DNA of 64,000 nt from Deltaproteobacteria bacterium. Lineage in GTDB: Bacteria > Desulfobacterota > Binatia > HRBIN30 > JACQVA1. Below, piece after piece: positions 38,221 to 44,498 of this stretch; position 1 is the stretch's first letter, and every line of letters starts with the position of its first letter. The translations under genes were made by a program, and so were the position numbers. Below the pieces are notes generated by a model, which saw only the letters and a program-made list of their open reading frames with translations, made no database searches and was not told the origin of the DNA. The stretch covers positions 1 through 64,000 of the forward strand of contig JACOST010000006.1 of the NCBI GenBank assembly GCA_016178705.1, written 5' to 3'.

Positions 38221-38895
38221 TCAGTCTGTGAATTGGCGCCCCGTCTTCCGTAACAACACCACCGCCACGCAGATGAGCCACACGAAGTGCGACAGCGGCG
38301 CCAGGGTTGGTAGCACGCCAGACGGGGCGAACGCGCCCTCGTGCGCGAGCGACATGGCCGACAGCAGGTGGATGGCGGCGACCAGGAACGCACCGTGCGC
38401 GATCCAGCGCGGCATCACGCCTGTCTGTACGATCACGATCCCGGCGGCAATGACGTAGACCGCGTTCGGAAATGCCGTCATCAGATTCGCTGCGAACGCA
38501 GCGTCCACGAGGAGCGGAAGTGACGCCGGATCGAGCACCGGAGCACGATGGATGACCGCGAGGAATATCGTGTCCGCCACGAGGATACCGGCTGCCGTCG
38601 CAACGCATGCGGCGAAGGCGATCGCCGACCACACGTCGGCTCCACCCTCCGCGCGCCGCAGGATCGCCCAGAGCCCGGCGCCGAAGACGATCAGCAGCCC
38701 ACCGAATCCGAGCGAGGCTAGGTAGACGCTGACAAGAAACGGGGTTTGATGGTCGGCGAAGAAAGTGGCGAGCTCGCTTGCCGACGCGCCGGTTCCGGGA
38801 ATCGGATACGCGATCTCGATCGCGATCGTGGGCAGGAACAGCACCGCGATCGCCAATGCCGAATAGGCCGTGATTCGGGTTACGCGTTTGTCCAT
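38221..38895 (-). CDS. DUF4386-like integral membrane protein
   Basis: 224 residues from MDKRVTRITAYSALAIAVLF with SD GAGGGTGG upstream. Six or so hydrophobic helices are apparent (ALAIAVLFLPTIAIEIA, VYLASLGFGGLLIVFGAGL, AFAACVATAAGILVADTIF, ...). Composition and pattern fit DUF4386, a family of unknown function. It converges on the hicB relic and follows the SGNH hydrolase after 19 bp. Confidence 0.6.
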   Translation of the reverse strand: MDKRVTRITAYSALAIAVLFLPTIAIEIAYPIPGTGASASELATFFADHQTPFLVSVYLASLGFGGLLIVFGAGLWAILRRAEGGADVWSAIAFAACVATAAGILVADTIFLAVIHRAPVLDPASLPLLVDAAFAANLMTAFPNAVYVIAAGIVIVQTGVMPRWIAHGAFLVAAIHLLSAMSLAHEGAFAPSGVLPTLAPLSHFVWLICVAVVLLRKTGRQFTD

Positions 38896-38914
38896 TCCAC
38901 CCTCATATCGGACG

Positions 38915-39559
38915 TCAACCTTTTGCGAGCAGAGGTGCAACGACGCCGACGAGTGCTCGGCCAAGCGATGCATGCTGGTCCGCATCGAGGTGCACGCCAT
39001 CGACGCGGCTCGATGTCGTCACCTGCGCGGCGTTGAAGAATTCGCAACCGCGCTCGCGCGCGACCTGTTGGTAGGCTGCAGCAAGCCCCGCGCACTTTTG
39101 TTCAGCGCCTTCGAACTTAGGAGCAATGGGTCCCTTCGGATTGTGGATAGCGGGCGGTGCAACGACGAGGATTGGCGGTGCCGGCATTCCGGGCTCGATC
39201 GGCGCTCTGCGAACCGCATCGACGAGGGCGGCGATGCCTTGGGCGGAATGCCACGCGGTGTGCTCGTGCATCGACTGGAAGTCGTTGGTGCCGAGCATCA
39301 GGATGACGAGTGCCAAGGGCGAGTTGATCTCGATTCGTTGTTCCAGGCCAAGCAAGCCATTGCGGCCCGGCTTGTACGGATCGTCCCAAGCTGTGCGCCG
39401 ACCGTTGAGGCAGTCTTCGATGACTCGAACCAGATGTCCGGCGCCACGGAGGCCTTCCTCCATGACACCGGGCCAACGCGCTTCGAAGGGCAACCGCCGA
39501 CGTGTGTTCGGGATGATCCCCCACGTGACGGAATCTGCGTAGACGAGAATGTGCTGCAT
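38915..39559 (-). CDS. SGNH/GDSL-family hydrolase
   Basis: 214 residues. Block I is YADSVTWG (normally GDSxTWG; the Gly is Ala here), with S10 the likely nucleophile. Block III is LGTNDF, and block V is DGVHLDADQH, with the Asp-x-x-His pair (D187/H190). Closest in pattern to arylesterase/TesA-like lipases of this superfamily. No signal peptide, so cytoplasmic. It is followed after 19 bp by the DUF4386-like gene. Confidence 0.85.
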   Translation of the reverse strand: MQHILVYADSVTWGIIPNTRRRLPFEARWPGVMEEGLRGAGHLVRVIEDCLNGRRTAWDDPYKPGRNGLLGLEQRIEINSPLALVILMLGTNDFQSMHEHTAWHSAQGIAALVDAVRRAPIEPGMPAPPILVVAPPAIHNPKGPIAPKFEGAEQKCAGLAAAYQQVARERGCEFFNAAQVTTSSRVDGVHLDADQHASLGRALVGVVAPLLAKG

Positions 39560-39585
39560 CGAATCGCTTCGTGTGGGTCGCGCGT

Positions 39586-40209
39586 TCATTCGCGCCGCAA
39601 TGTCGCCAGCCCGGCTGCCGCGCCGATGAGAAGGCCACCGCCGACGCGTTCGATCAGCAAGCGAAACCGCGGCGCGACCCGACGGCCCGCGCGGTGAGAG
39701 AGCGCAGAATACGCCGACAGCACCACAAACTCGATTGCGAAGGAACTGAAGGCGAGGATTGCGACCTGTGGCGCAAGCGGCCCCTTCGGATCGATGAACT
39801 GGGGTAGAATCGCGGTGAAGTAGACGATGAGATTCGGGTTTGCTCCCTGGGTGACGAAGCCTTGCCAGAAGGCGCGCCCGGTAGAAGTAGATGCGGGTTG
39901 GACCCGTACGCTTGCTGGCCGCGCGAAGGATCGAACGATCATTCGCACACCGAGCCAGATCAGGTAAGCCGCACCGAACCACTTGATGACGACAAACGCC
40001 TCTGCGGAAATCGTGTGAACGGCTGCCAACCCGGTCGCCGAAAGACCGAAGTAGACCGCGTTCGCTGCGAGGACCCCGGCGCTCGCCGCAATCCCGGCGG
40101 CTTGGCCGCGCGTCATCCCGAGCGAGACGACAAGCAGACAGGATGGTCCCGGGTTGAGGCAGAGGAGCAGCTCGGTCATGCAGAAGAAGGCCCACGCTTG
40201 AAGTGTCAT
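39586..40209 (-). CDS. LysE-family amino-acid/metabolite exporter
   Basis: 207 residues from MTLQAWAFFCMTELLLCLNP with SD GAGGAA. The family marker NPGPSCLLVVSLGMTRGQAAG is at residues ~20-40. Six hydrophobic segments and FVTQGANPNLIVYFTAILPQ fit the LysE/RhtB fold. Exports amino acids or derivatives; substrate cannot be told. Upstream gene of the group running to 38221. Confidence 0.88.
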   Translation of the reverse strand: MTLQAWAFFCMTELLLCLNPGPSCLLVVSLGMTRGQAAGIAASAGVLAANAVYFGLSATGLAAVHTISAEAFVVIKWFGAAYLIWLGVRMIVRSFARPASVRVQPASTSTGRAFWQGFVTQGANPNLIVYFTAILPQFIDPKGPLAPQVAILAFSSFAIEFVVLSAYSALSHRAGRRVAPRFRLLIERVGGGLLIGAAAGLATLRRE

Positions 40210-40316
40210 CGCTTCCTCACGGCGCTCCAACGTTGGCCGCAGCGTAGCGCATCGGTACGTTCAGCACACGTGCTCCGCGCGGTTCGGGGAGTACCGAGCC
40301 GCCGCGCGCAGCCTGC

Positions 40317-41045
40317 TTACATGCGCTCGATCGCACGAACGGCGGCGTCGGCAGCTACGGTGGCGGCGAGCTTCATGCCGCGGGCGAGTCGCGCCAACTG
40401 CGGCACGCGCCACGGCTTCGTCAAAAGGAAGCGGGCGAGCGCGGGCAGGTTCGGACCGCCGTCGGGTCCGGCCAAGCCGAACACCGCCGGGTCGATCGAA
40501 CCATCATCGGCGCGATCGCTGATGCCTCGGAACACCGACCACGGGCAGCGGCGGCGCTCGCAGACCGCGGCGATCGCCGCGGTCTCCATGTCGATGGCGA
40601 TGACGCCTTGCCGTTCGTAGCGGGCCACCTCGTTCTGGTCGACGAGCAACCCGTCTGATGTTAGCAGCGTGCCTCGCGGCACGGTGTCGCCGAGAAGAGC
40701 GGGCCGATGTTCCGTGCCGGTCGACACGTCGATGACGAGTTCCGGCACGACGAGGTCGCCGATGTCGACGCTCGGTCCGATACCTCCCGCGATGCCAACC
40801 ACCACGAGATGATCGATCGGGATAAAGTCGAGAACACGTTCCGTCGTGCGCACGGCGGCGCGGATTCCAATTCCAGTTATCGTCGCGACAATCTCGACCC
40901 GACCGATCGTGCCCGAGAAGAAGGCGAAATCGCCGGACTGCGACCGGCGGAGGGAGAGGGAGCGCAGGAGAGGGCGTAGCTCGGGCCGCATCGGAGCGAG
41001 AATCGCGACGCGCTGAACTGCGGGAGGGGTGATCACCGGTCCCAT
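40317..41045 (-). CDS. MTA/SAH-type nucleosidase (phosphorylase superfamily)
   Basis: 242 residues. VVVGIAGGIGPSVDIGDLVV forms the glycine-rich nucleoside/phosphate loop; AIDMETAAIAAVCERRRCP and FRGISDRADD match the MTAN Met-Glu and Asp catalytic regions. It cleaves the N-glycosidic bond of a 5'-substituted adenosine or related purine nucleoside. A hopanoid-type nucleosidase (HpnG) is an alternative. Its first ~180 bp and upstream flank reappear, damaged, at 41790-41985. Confidence 0.8.
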   Translation of the reverse strand: MGPVITPPAVQRVAILAPMRPELRPLLRSLSLRRSQSGDFAFFSGTIGRVEIVATITGIGIRAAVRTTERVLDFIPIDHLVVVGIAGGIGPSVDIGDLVVPELVIDVSTGTEHRPALLGDTVPRGTLLTSDGLLVDQNEVARYERQGVIAIDMETAAIAAVCERRRCPWSVFRGISDRADDGSIDPAVFGLAGPDGGPNLPALARFLLTKPWRVPQLARLARGMKLAATVAADAAVRAIERM

Positions 41046-41093
41046 TGTGCCCGATCAGCGCGAGCGGGCGGGGCGCCGACTGTACTTCGTGTT

Positions 41094-41161
41094 GCTCGAC
41101 ACATCAGGCGCTCAAGGCGCGGCTTGTCCGTGGACCGCCGCCTGGAGCGGCGGGGTTCGGC
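41094..41161 (-). other. Degenerate attC-like site downstream of the DUF4926 gene
   Basis: Minus strand: GCCGAAC starts just after the DUF4926 stop, followed by CCGCTCCAGGCGG (L'') and GCGCCTTGAGCGC (L'). L'' again has one extra base. The distal core is decayed (GTCGAGC instead of GTTCGGC). It matches the other sites of this array in layout. Confidence 0.45.
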
Positions 41162-41164
41162 CAG

Positions 41165-41401
41165 TCAGGCCACGATTCTCAACGCCTCTCCTCGATTGTG
41201 CAGCAGAACCACCTGATCACTCCGCAGTGCGAGTTCAGCATACGTCTGCCCGTCATCATCACTGAACTCCACTTCGTAGACATTCGGAGCGAGGAGTTCC
41301 ACAACCGTGCCGACCTCGCCCCGCTTGAGCTTGCGGCTCGGGAGGTCTTCAAGCAATGCCACGGTGTCGAGTACTTTGAGGCTTCTCTTTCGTTGGGCCA
41401 T
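41165..41401 (-). CDS. DUF4926 domain protein
   Basis: 78 residues from MAQRKRSLKVLDTVALLEDL. The SH3-like pattern LKRGEVGTVVELLAPNVYEV EFSDDDGQTYAELALRSDQV is the DUF4926 signature. Its ATG shares one base with the stop of the DUF6883 gene (TGATG), so the two are translationally coupled. The pair is often adjacent and has toxin-antitoxin-like size. Function is unproven. Its stop runs into an attC-like site, so the pair looks like an integron cassette. Confidence 0.85.
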   Translation of the reverse strand: MAQRKRSLKVLDTVALLEDLPSRKLKRGEVGTVVELLAPNVYEVEFSDDDGQTYAELALRSDQVVLLHNRGEALRIVA

Positions 41402-41745
41402 CACCGTTTCCTCTGCTGGACATAGCACGTGGTCAGCCGTGGTTCTCTCCTACCACGGATGACGATCCAGCCGCTACGGACCGTCGCCTTTCCGACTGCT
41501 GTCACCATCGTGAAGTCCATCGTGTACCGCTGACCGTACGCGTCGAGGTCGCCGCGCTTCGCCTGGCCAGCTCGTGCGATTTCCAGCAACTTGGCCCGCA
41601 ACTTCGGAGCATCAGCGGCAGTCAAGCCGAGCACTGCGGCGAAGACCCGGGCCTTGTGCCGACCCGATGCGCTGTCTGGATTCAAACAATAGTCCGACAA
41701 CTTTCTGACATCGACGATTGCCCGCTCTCCATTCGGTAGACGCAC
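41401..41745 (-). CDS. DUF6883 domain protein
   Basis: 114 residues with a GTG start; the frame is closed just upstream. LPNGERAIVDVRKLSDYCLN, GRHKARVFAAVLGLTAADA and GWIVIRGRREPRLTTCYV match DUF6883. It is coupled to DUF4926. Likely a small enzymatic or toxin domain with DUF4926 as partner, by analogy with two-gene addiction modules. No SD is seen. Confidence 0.8.
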   Translation of the reverse strand: MRLPNGERAIVDVRKLSDYCLNPDSASGRHKARVFAAVLGLTAADAPKLRAKLLEIARAGQAKRGDLDAYGQRYTMDFTMVTAVGKATVRSGWIVIRGRREPRLTTCYVQQRKR

Positions 41746-41789
41746 GAGGGGAGATTATGCGGTCGACAGATGGGCAGCAACCTCGTCCC

Positions 41790-41985
41790 CGCGGATTCCG
41801 TGCCCGTTATTGTCGCGATGATCTCGCCCTGATCGATCGTCTCCGGGAAAAAACGAAATTGCCGGACTGCGACCGGCGGAGGGAGAGAGAGCGTAGCAGA
41901 GGGCGTAGCTCGGGTCGCATCGGCGCGAGCAGCGCGACCCGCTGAACTCCGGGAGAAGTGATCACCGACTTATTCTGCCCGGTCG
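41790..41985 (-). pseudogene. Truncated, frameshifted copy of the 5' end of the nucleosidase gene
   Basis: This segment aligns with 40859-41055 at roughly 80% identity. It translates to VITSPGVQRVALLAPMRPEL, RPLLRSLSLRRSQSG, then a one-base deletion in a T-run shifts the frame; the other frame continues GEIIATITGT before similarity ends. It covers only the first ~60 codons plus upstream flank. It lies on the other side of the DUF6883/DUF4926 pair from the intact gene. Confidence 0.85.
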
Positions 41986-42056
41986 CGCCGCTCGACGCGA
42001 TTGTGCGCGCATCAGCCGCCGCGGTCTCGAACGCGCCGCCGCCTGTCTATCGTGTT

Positions 42057-42131
42057 GCCTAACGGCCTGGCGATGACCTGCGGTGTGGGGCGGTGCTGAG
42101 CAGGGCCGCCAGGTCCATCGTCGGGTTCGCC
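42057..42131 (-). other. attC-like site downstream of the NucS-like gene
   Basis: Minus strand: GGCGAAC (R''), CCGACGATGGACCTGGCGG (L''), centre, CCGCAGGTCATCGCCAGG (L'), GTTAGGC (R'), the canonical GTTRRRY core. L'' has an extra base relative to L'. It begins 3 bp after the nuclease stop codon, as attC sites of cassettes do. Confidence 0.7.
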
Positions 42132-42134
42132 CGT

Positions 42135-42911
42135 TCATTTCGTGCGGCGTTCCATCGCTGCCTGCATTATAGGTCTGACGTTTTCCAGATCGTCGTCGCC
42201 CTTGACGGGATACTCCTTCCATTTGTCATCGGCATCGAACGTCGCAATGATGTAGTGCTTCCGCCGCGGTAACAGGTAAGCAAAAACGCGATTGTTGACC
42301 TTCATGGAGATGCCGTACTTGATCGGGTCAAGTGAAATGCTCCCCGGCTTCCAGTTCTTGATTTCCTCAAGGAGGGCCGTGACCTTGGCTCGGACGGCTG
42401 CGTCCGTAATGTATCCCAAGTGGTCCTCCAGGTGTGTAACCTCGATAATCTCCGGTGGGGCGGTGATCTCCCGTTCTTGGAAGATCGGAACGACGTCGTC
42501 ATCACCCTCGAACTTGAGGCAGTCGAATGTGAACAAGGAGATTGGAAGGTCAAGCCATTTGCATCTGTTGACTAGTGTTTGAGAAAAAGTCGGGGCAACA
42601 AGGAAGAGCCGCACTTGTTGCGTCGGGTCAATCGAGTGCGCCTTGTAGAGCCGGGCGTACGACTCCACGTGAGCTGATACGTAGTCGTAGTAGTCGAGCC
42701 CCTGGAGCAGCATGCCGTCGTCCTGCGTAACTTTGAGTTCCGCGACCACCAGCGACTTGCCGCTGTCCACCATGAGGACATCGAGGCGCCCTCCGGCAGT
42801 AGGCTTCTGGTGGTCGACGTATACCAGACCCTCTTCAATCAATCCGGCGTTGCATCGGACGAGATCCTCAAGTTCCCGCTCGGAGACATCGTTCTTGGTG
42901 TATGTCTTCAT
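42135..42911 (-). CDS. NucS/DUF91-like PD-(D/E)XK nuclease
   Basis: 258 residues. GGRLDVLMVDSGKSLVVAELKV gives the D-(x~14)-ExK metal-binding core of PD-(D/E)XK nucleases; the N-terminal helix SERELEDLVRCNAGLIEEGL is as in DUF91/NucS-like proteins. The C-terminal ~110 residues are not recognised. It sits between two attC-like sites and so is probably an integron cassette. A nucleic-acid-targeting or anti-phage role is possible. Mismatch-specific activity like NucS cannot be assumed. Confidence 0.7.
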   Translation of the reverse strand: MKTYTKNDVSERELEDLVRCNAGLIEEGLVYVDHQKPTAGGRLDVLMVDSGKSLVVAELKVTQDDGMLLQGLDYYDYVSAHVESYARLYKAHSIDPTQQVRLFLVAPTFSQTLVNRCKWLDLPISLFTFDCLKFEGDDDVVPIFQEREITAPPEIIEVTHLEDHLGYITDAAVRAKVTALLEEIKNWKPGSISLDPIKYGISMKVNNRVFAYLLPRRKHYIIATFDADDKWKEYPVKGDDDLENVRPIMQAAMERRTK

Positions 42912-42932
42912 ACGTTCATGCCATTACAGAGG

Positions 42933-43025
42933 GGCGAACGGTTTGCCGCTGAGGCGCGGCGGGTGAAAAAGTGTCTCGGTACAAGCGCGCAGCACCTCCC
43001 CGCCGTCGCCTCCAGCGGCTTCGGC
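42933..43025 (-). other. attC-like site between the Cys-rich gene and the NucS-like gene
   Basis: Minus strand: GCCGAAG (R'' variant), CCGCTGGAGGCG (L''), centre, CGCCTCAGCGG (L'), GTTCGCC (R'). L'' and L' pair with one extra base in L''. Outer boxes are imperfect, so it is weaker than the sites at 43414 and 22289. Confidence 0.55.
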
Positions 43026-43060
43026 CCCGGGCGACGTGGTCCGCACCGCCAGAGGCGGGG

Positions 43061-43333
43061 CTACCTCGACGGTCCCGCTCCCGGGCAGCTCGCCAGGCAG
43101 CTCTGCCAGGATTCTCCACATCGGTTGCCGCACGGATGGCCGAGTGCGATGAGTGGCTTGTCACATCCGGCATAGCACGTCTCAAACAGCTGTTCGCATT
43201 GCCGTGAGCATGTTTGCGCCTCCGTCGTCTGCGGCAAGACAACCCTGGGTGCGGGCCTTACGTATGGGTTCGCGTAGCACCCGTGACACGCCAACATCAC
43301 CATCATCAGCATCCATCGCATTTCAACACGCAT
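43061..43333 (-). CDS. Small secreted Cys-rich protein
   Basis: 90 residues from MRVEMRWMLMMVMLACHGCY with SD GGAGGGG. A signal peptide ends near ACHGC, which may be a poor lipobox. The mature part has nine or so Cys in CSRQCEQLFETCYAGC and CGNRCGESWQSCLASC, a repeated C-x3-C-x5-7-C-x3-C pattern like small disulfide hairpins. Function unknown. Bounded by attC-like sites, so probably a cassette gene. Confidence 0.6.
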   Translation of the reverse strand: MRVEMRWMLMMVMLACHGCYANPYVRPAPRVVLPQTTEAQTCSRQCEQLFETCYAGCDKPLIALGHPCGNRCGESWQSCLASCPGAGPSR

Positions 43334-43413
43334 CGCCCCTCCAATTCGTTGGTCACAGCGCCGACTCCTTGATGGAACGGAATGGCATCCTACCGATCGT
43401 CCCCGGCCTACCC

Positions 43414-43492
43414 GCCGAACGCCCGCGCTCAGGGGGGCAGGCAAGCAAGCGCAGCGGCGCTTGCCTGCGTCCCCTGCAGCGCGAAGTTATGC
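43414..43492 (-). other. attC-like site overlapping the stop of the 43487 gene
   Basis: Minus strand: GCATAAC (R''), TTCG spacer, CGCTGCAGGGG (L''), a GC-rich stem-loop (GCAGGCAAG/CTTGCCTGC), CCCCTGAGCG (L'), GTTCGGC (R'). L'' has one extra G. The TAA of the preceding gene lies inside R''. It closely follows the CGCTGCAG...CTGAGCG pattern of environmental cassette attC sites. Confidence 0.75.
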
Positions 43493-44098
43493 GGCAGGGG
43501 CAAGACCCCCTCGTCGCGTCAACACCACCAGATAGGGTGGAACCAGTTCCAGCAACGCCTCGACACGCCGGAGCTTAGCGCTAGCCAAAGTGCTGTGCCG
43601 TTTCCGAACTAGGAACTCTCCTCGCGTTGGAAGGACGTCTGACCGCCAAGTGCAATCTCGCTTTCGAAACCATTCCACCCGGATTGGGGGGATCACGGGA
43701 TCAAGCGCGATCACGCGGCGAACTTTGAAGGCTAGCGCAAGGCCTCGCCTCTTAAATGGGTTGGTCACCTTCATCACGTTGGGGTCCGGCATCGCCCGCC
43801 ACTCGCTTTCGTCGAGTTCGCGATAATGGGTTGCGGGCAGAGTTCCTTTGTATCTGTCCGGGTCGCGTGCGCCGGGGCTGTATGAACACAGCGCATACAC
43901 TTGACCTTTCGCCTCCTTCAGGTGCGCAAGCCAGATGTCGGCGGTCGGTGAGTATGCAAACGACCAGAAGGTGCAGCCGTAACGGTTCGTCTCATCACGC
44001 TTCCATTCGAGAATCTCGCGGGTGCTAAGACCAGTGTACGGTCCAAAGGGGTGCCAGAACCCCATCTGGAATTCGTCCCACATGTGATCATGGCGCAT
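43487..44098 (-). CDS. Hypothetical protein, first cassette after the integrase relic
   Basis: 203 residues; the ATG at 44098 lies inside a GTTATGC word that could be an old attI or cassette junction; M6 (44083) is an alternative start. It is aromatic-rich (WDEFQMGFWHPFGPYTGLS, GCTFWSFAYSPTADIWLAHL). I do not recognise the family. The stop overlaps an attC-like site. Normal codon use and defined boundaries support a real gene. Confidence 0.55.
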   Translation of the reverse strand: MRHDHMWDEFQMGFWHPFGPYTGLSTREILEWKRDETNRYGCTFWSFAYSPTADIWLAHLKEAKGQVYALCSYSPGARDPDRYKGTLPATHYRELDESEWRAMPDPNVMKVTNPFKRRGLALAFKVRRVIALDPVIPPIRVEWFRKRDCTWRSDVLPTRGEFLVRKRHSTLASAKLRRVEALLELVPPYLVVLTRRGGLAPAA

Positions 44099-44214
44099 AA
44101 CTACAATTCGACTCCCGAATGGAATCGGCTAGCCACGCGGCTTCTCGTCGGCATAGCAGCCCTCGGGTTCATCCAGTGTCCCTTGGCAATCGCTACGCGA
44201 ATCAAGTTCATAGC

Positions 44215-44439
44215 TCACCAAGGACGCTCTCGCTTGGGGTTGCTACGCGACTCGTCTTCGCGGGCTAGCGCCCCGGCGTTACGCGTGAGCAATCGATCGG
44301 CAGGGCTCTGCACCCCATGCCCGCCTCGGTTCAGCACGTGCGTGTAGATCATCGTCGTCTTCACATCGCGGTGGCCCAGGAGATCCTGCACGGTGCGGAT
44401 ATCGTAGCCGGCTTCAAGCAGGTGCGTCGCAGTCCCGAG
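44215..44439 (-). pseudogene. Remnant of integron-type tyrosine recombinase (C-terminus), locus B
   Basis: The minus strand reads [51 protein letters not shown] and ends in a stop after ~70 codons. This is the C-terminal end of an IntI-like tyrosine recombinase, including the LLGHxD...T box and the catalytic Tyr in MIYTHVLN. A stop codon and unrelated sequence lie immediately upstream, so the N-terminal catalytic Arg region is lost. It precedes the minus-strand cassette array. Confidence 0.88.
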
Positions 44440-44498
44440 TCACAGAGCAGCATTGCCATGATCCGGGAAACCCCGTCAAGCGCTGCCAGCTCACAGCG

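Noticed and set aside
38171-38260. hicA toxin next to the hicB relic
   Set aside because: The short frame DGAPIHRLMPDPRDAVIVKY lacks the HicA dsRBD pattern and overlaps the DUF4386-like gene end.
39560-40195. Upstream extension of the SGNH hydrolase frame
   Set aside because: It runs antisense-like through the LysE gene in another frame; the ATG at 39559 gives the family N-terminus YADSVTWG.
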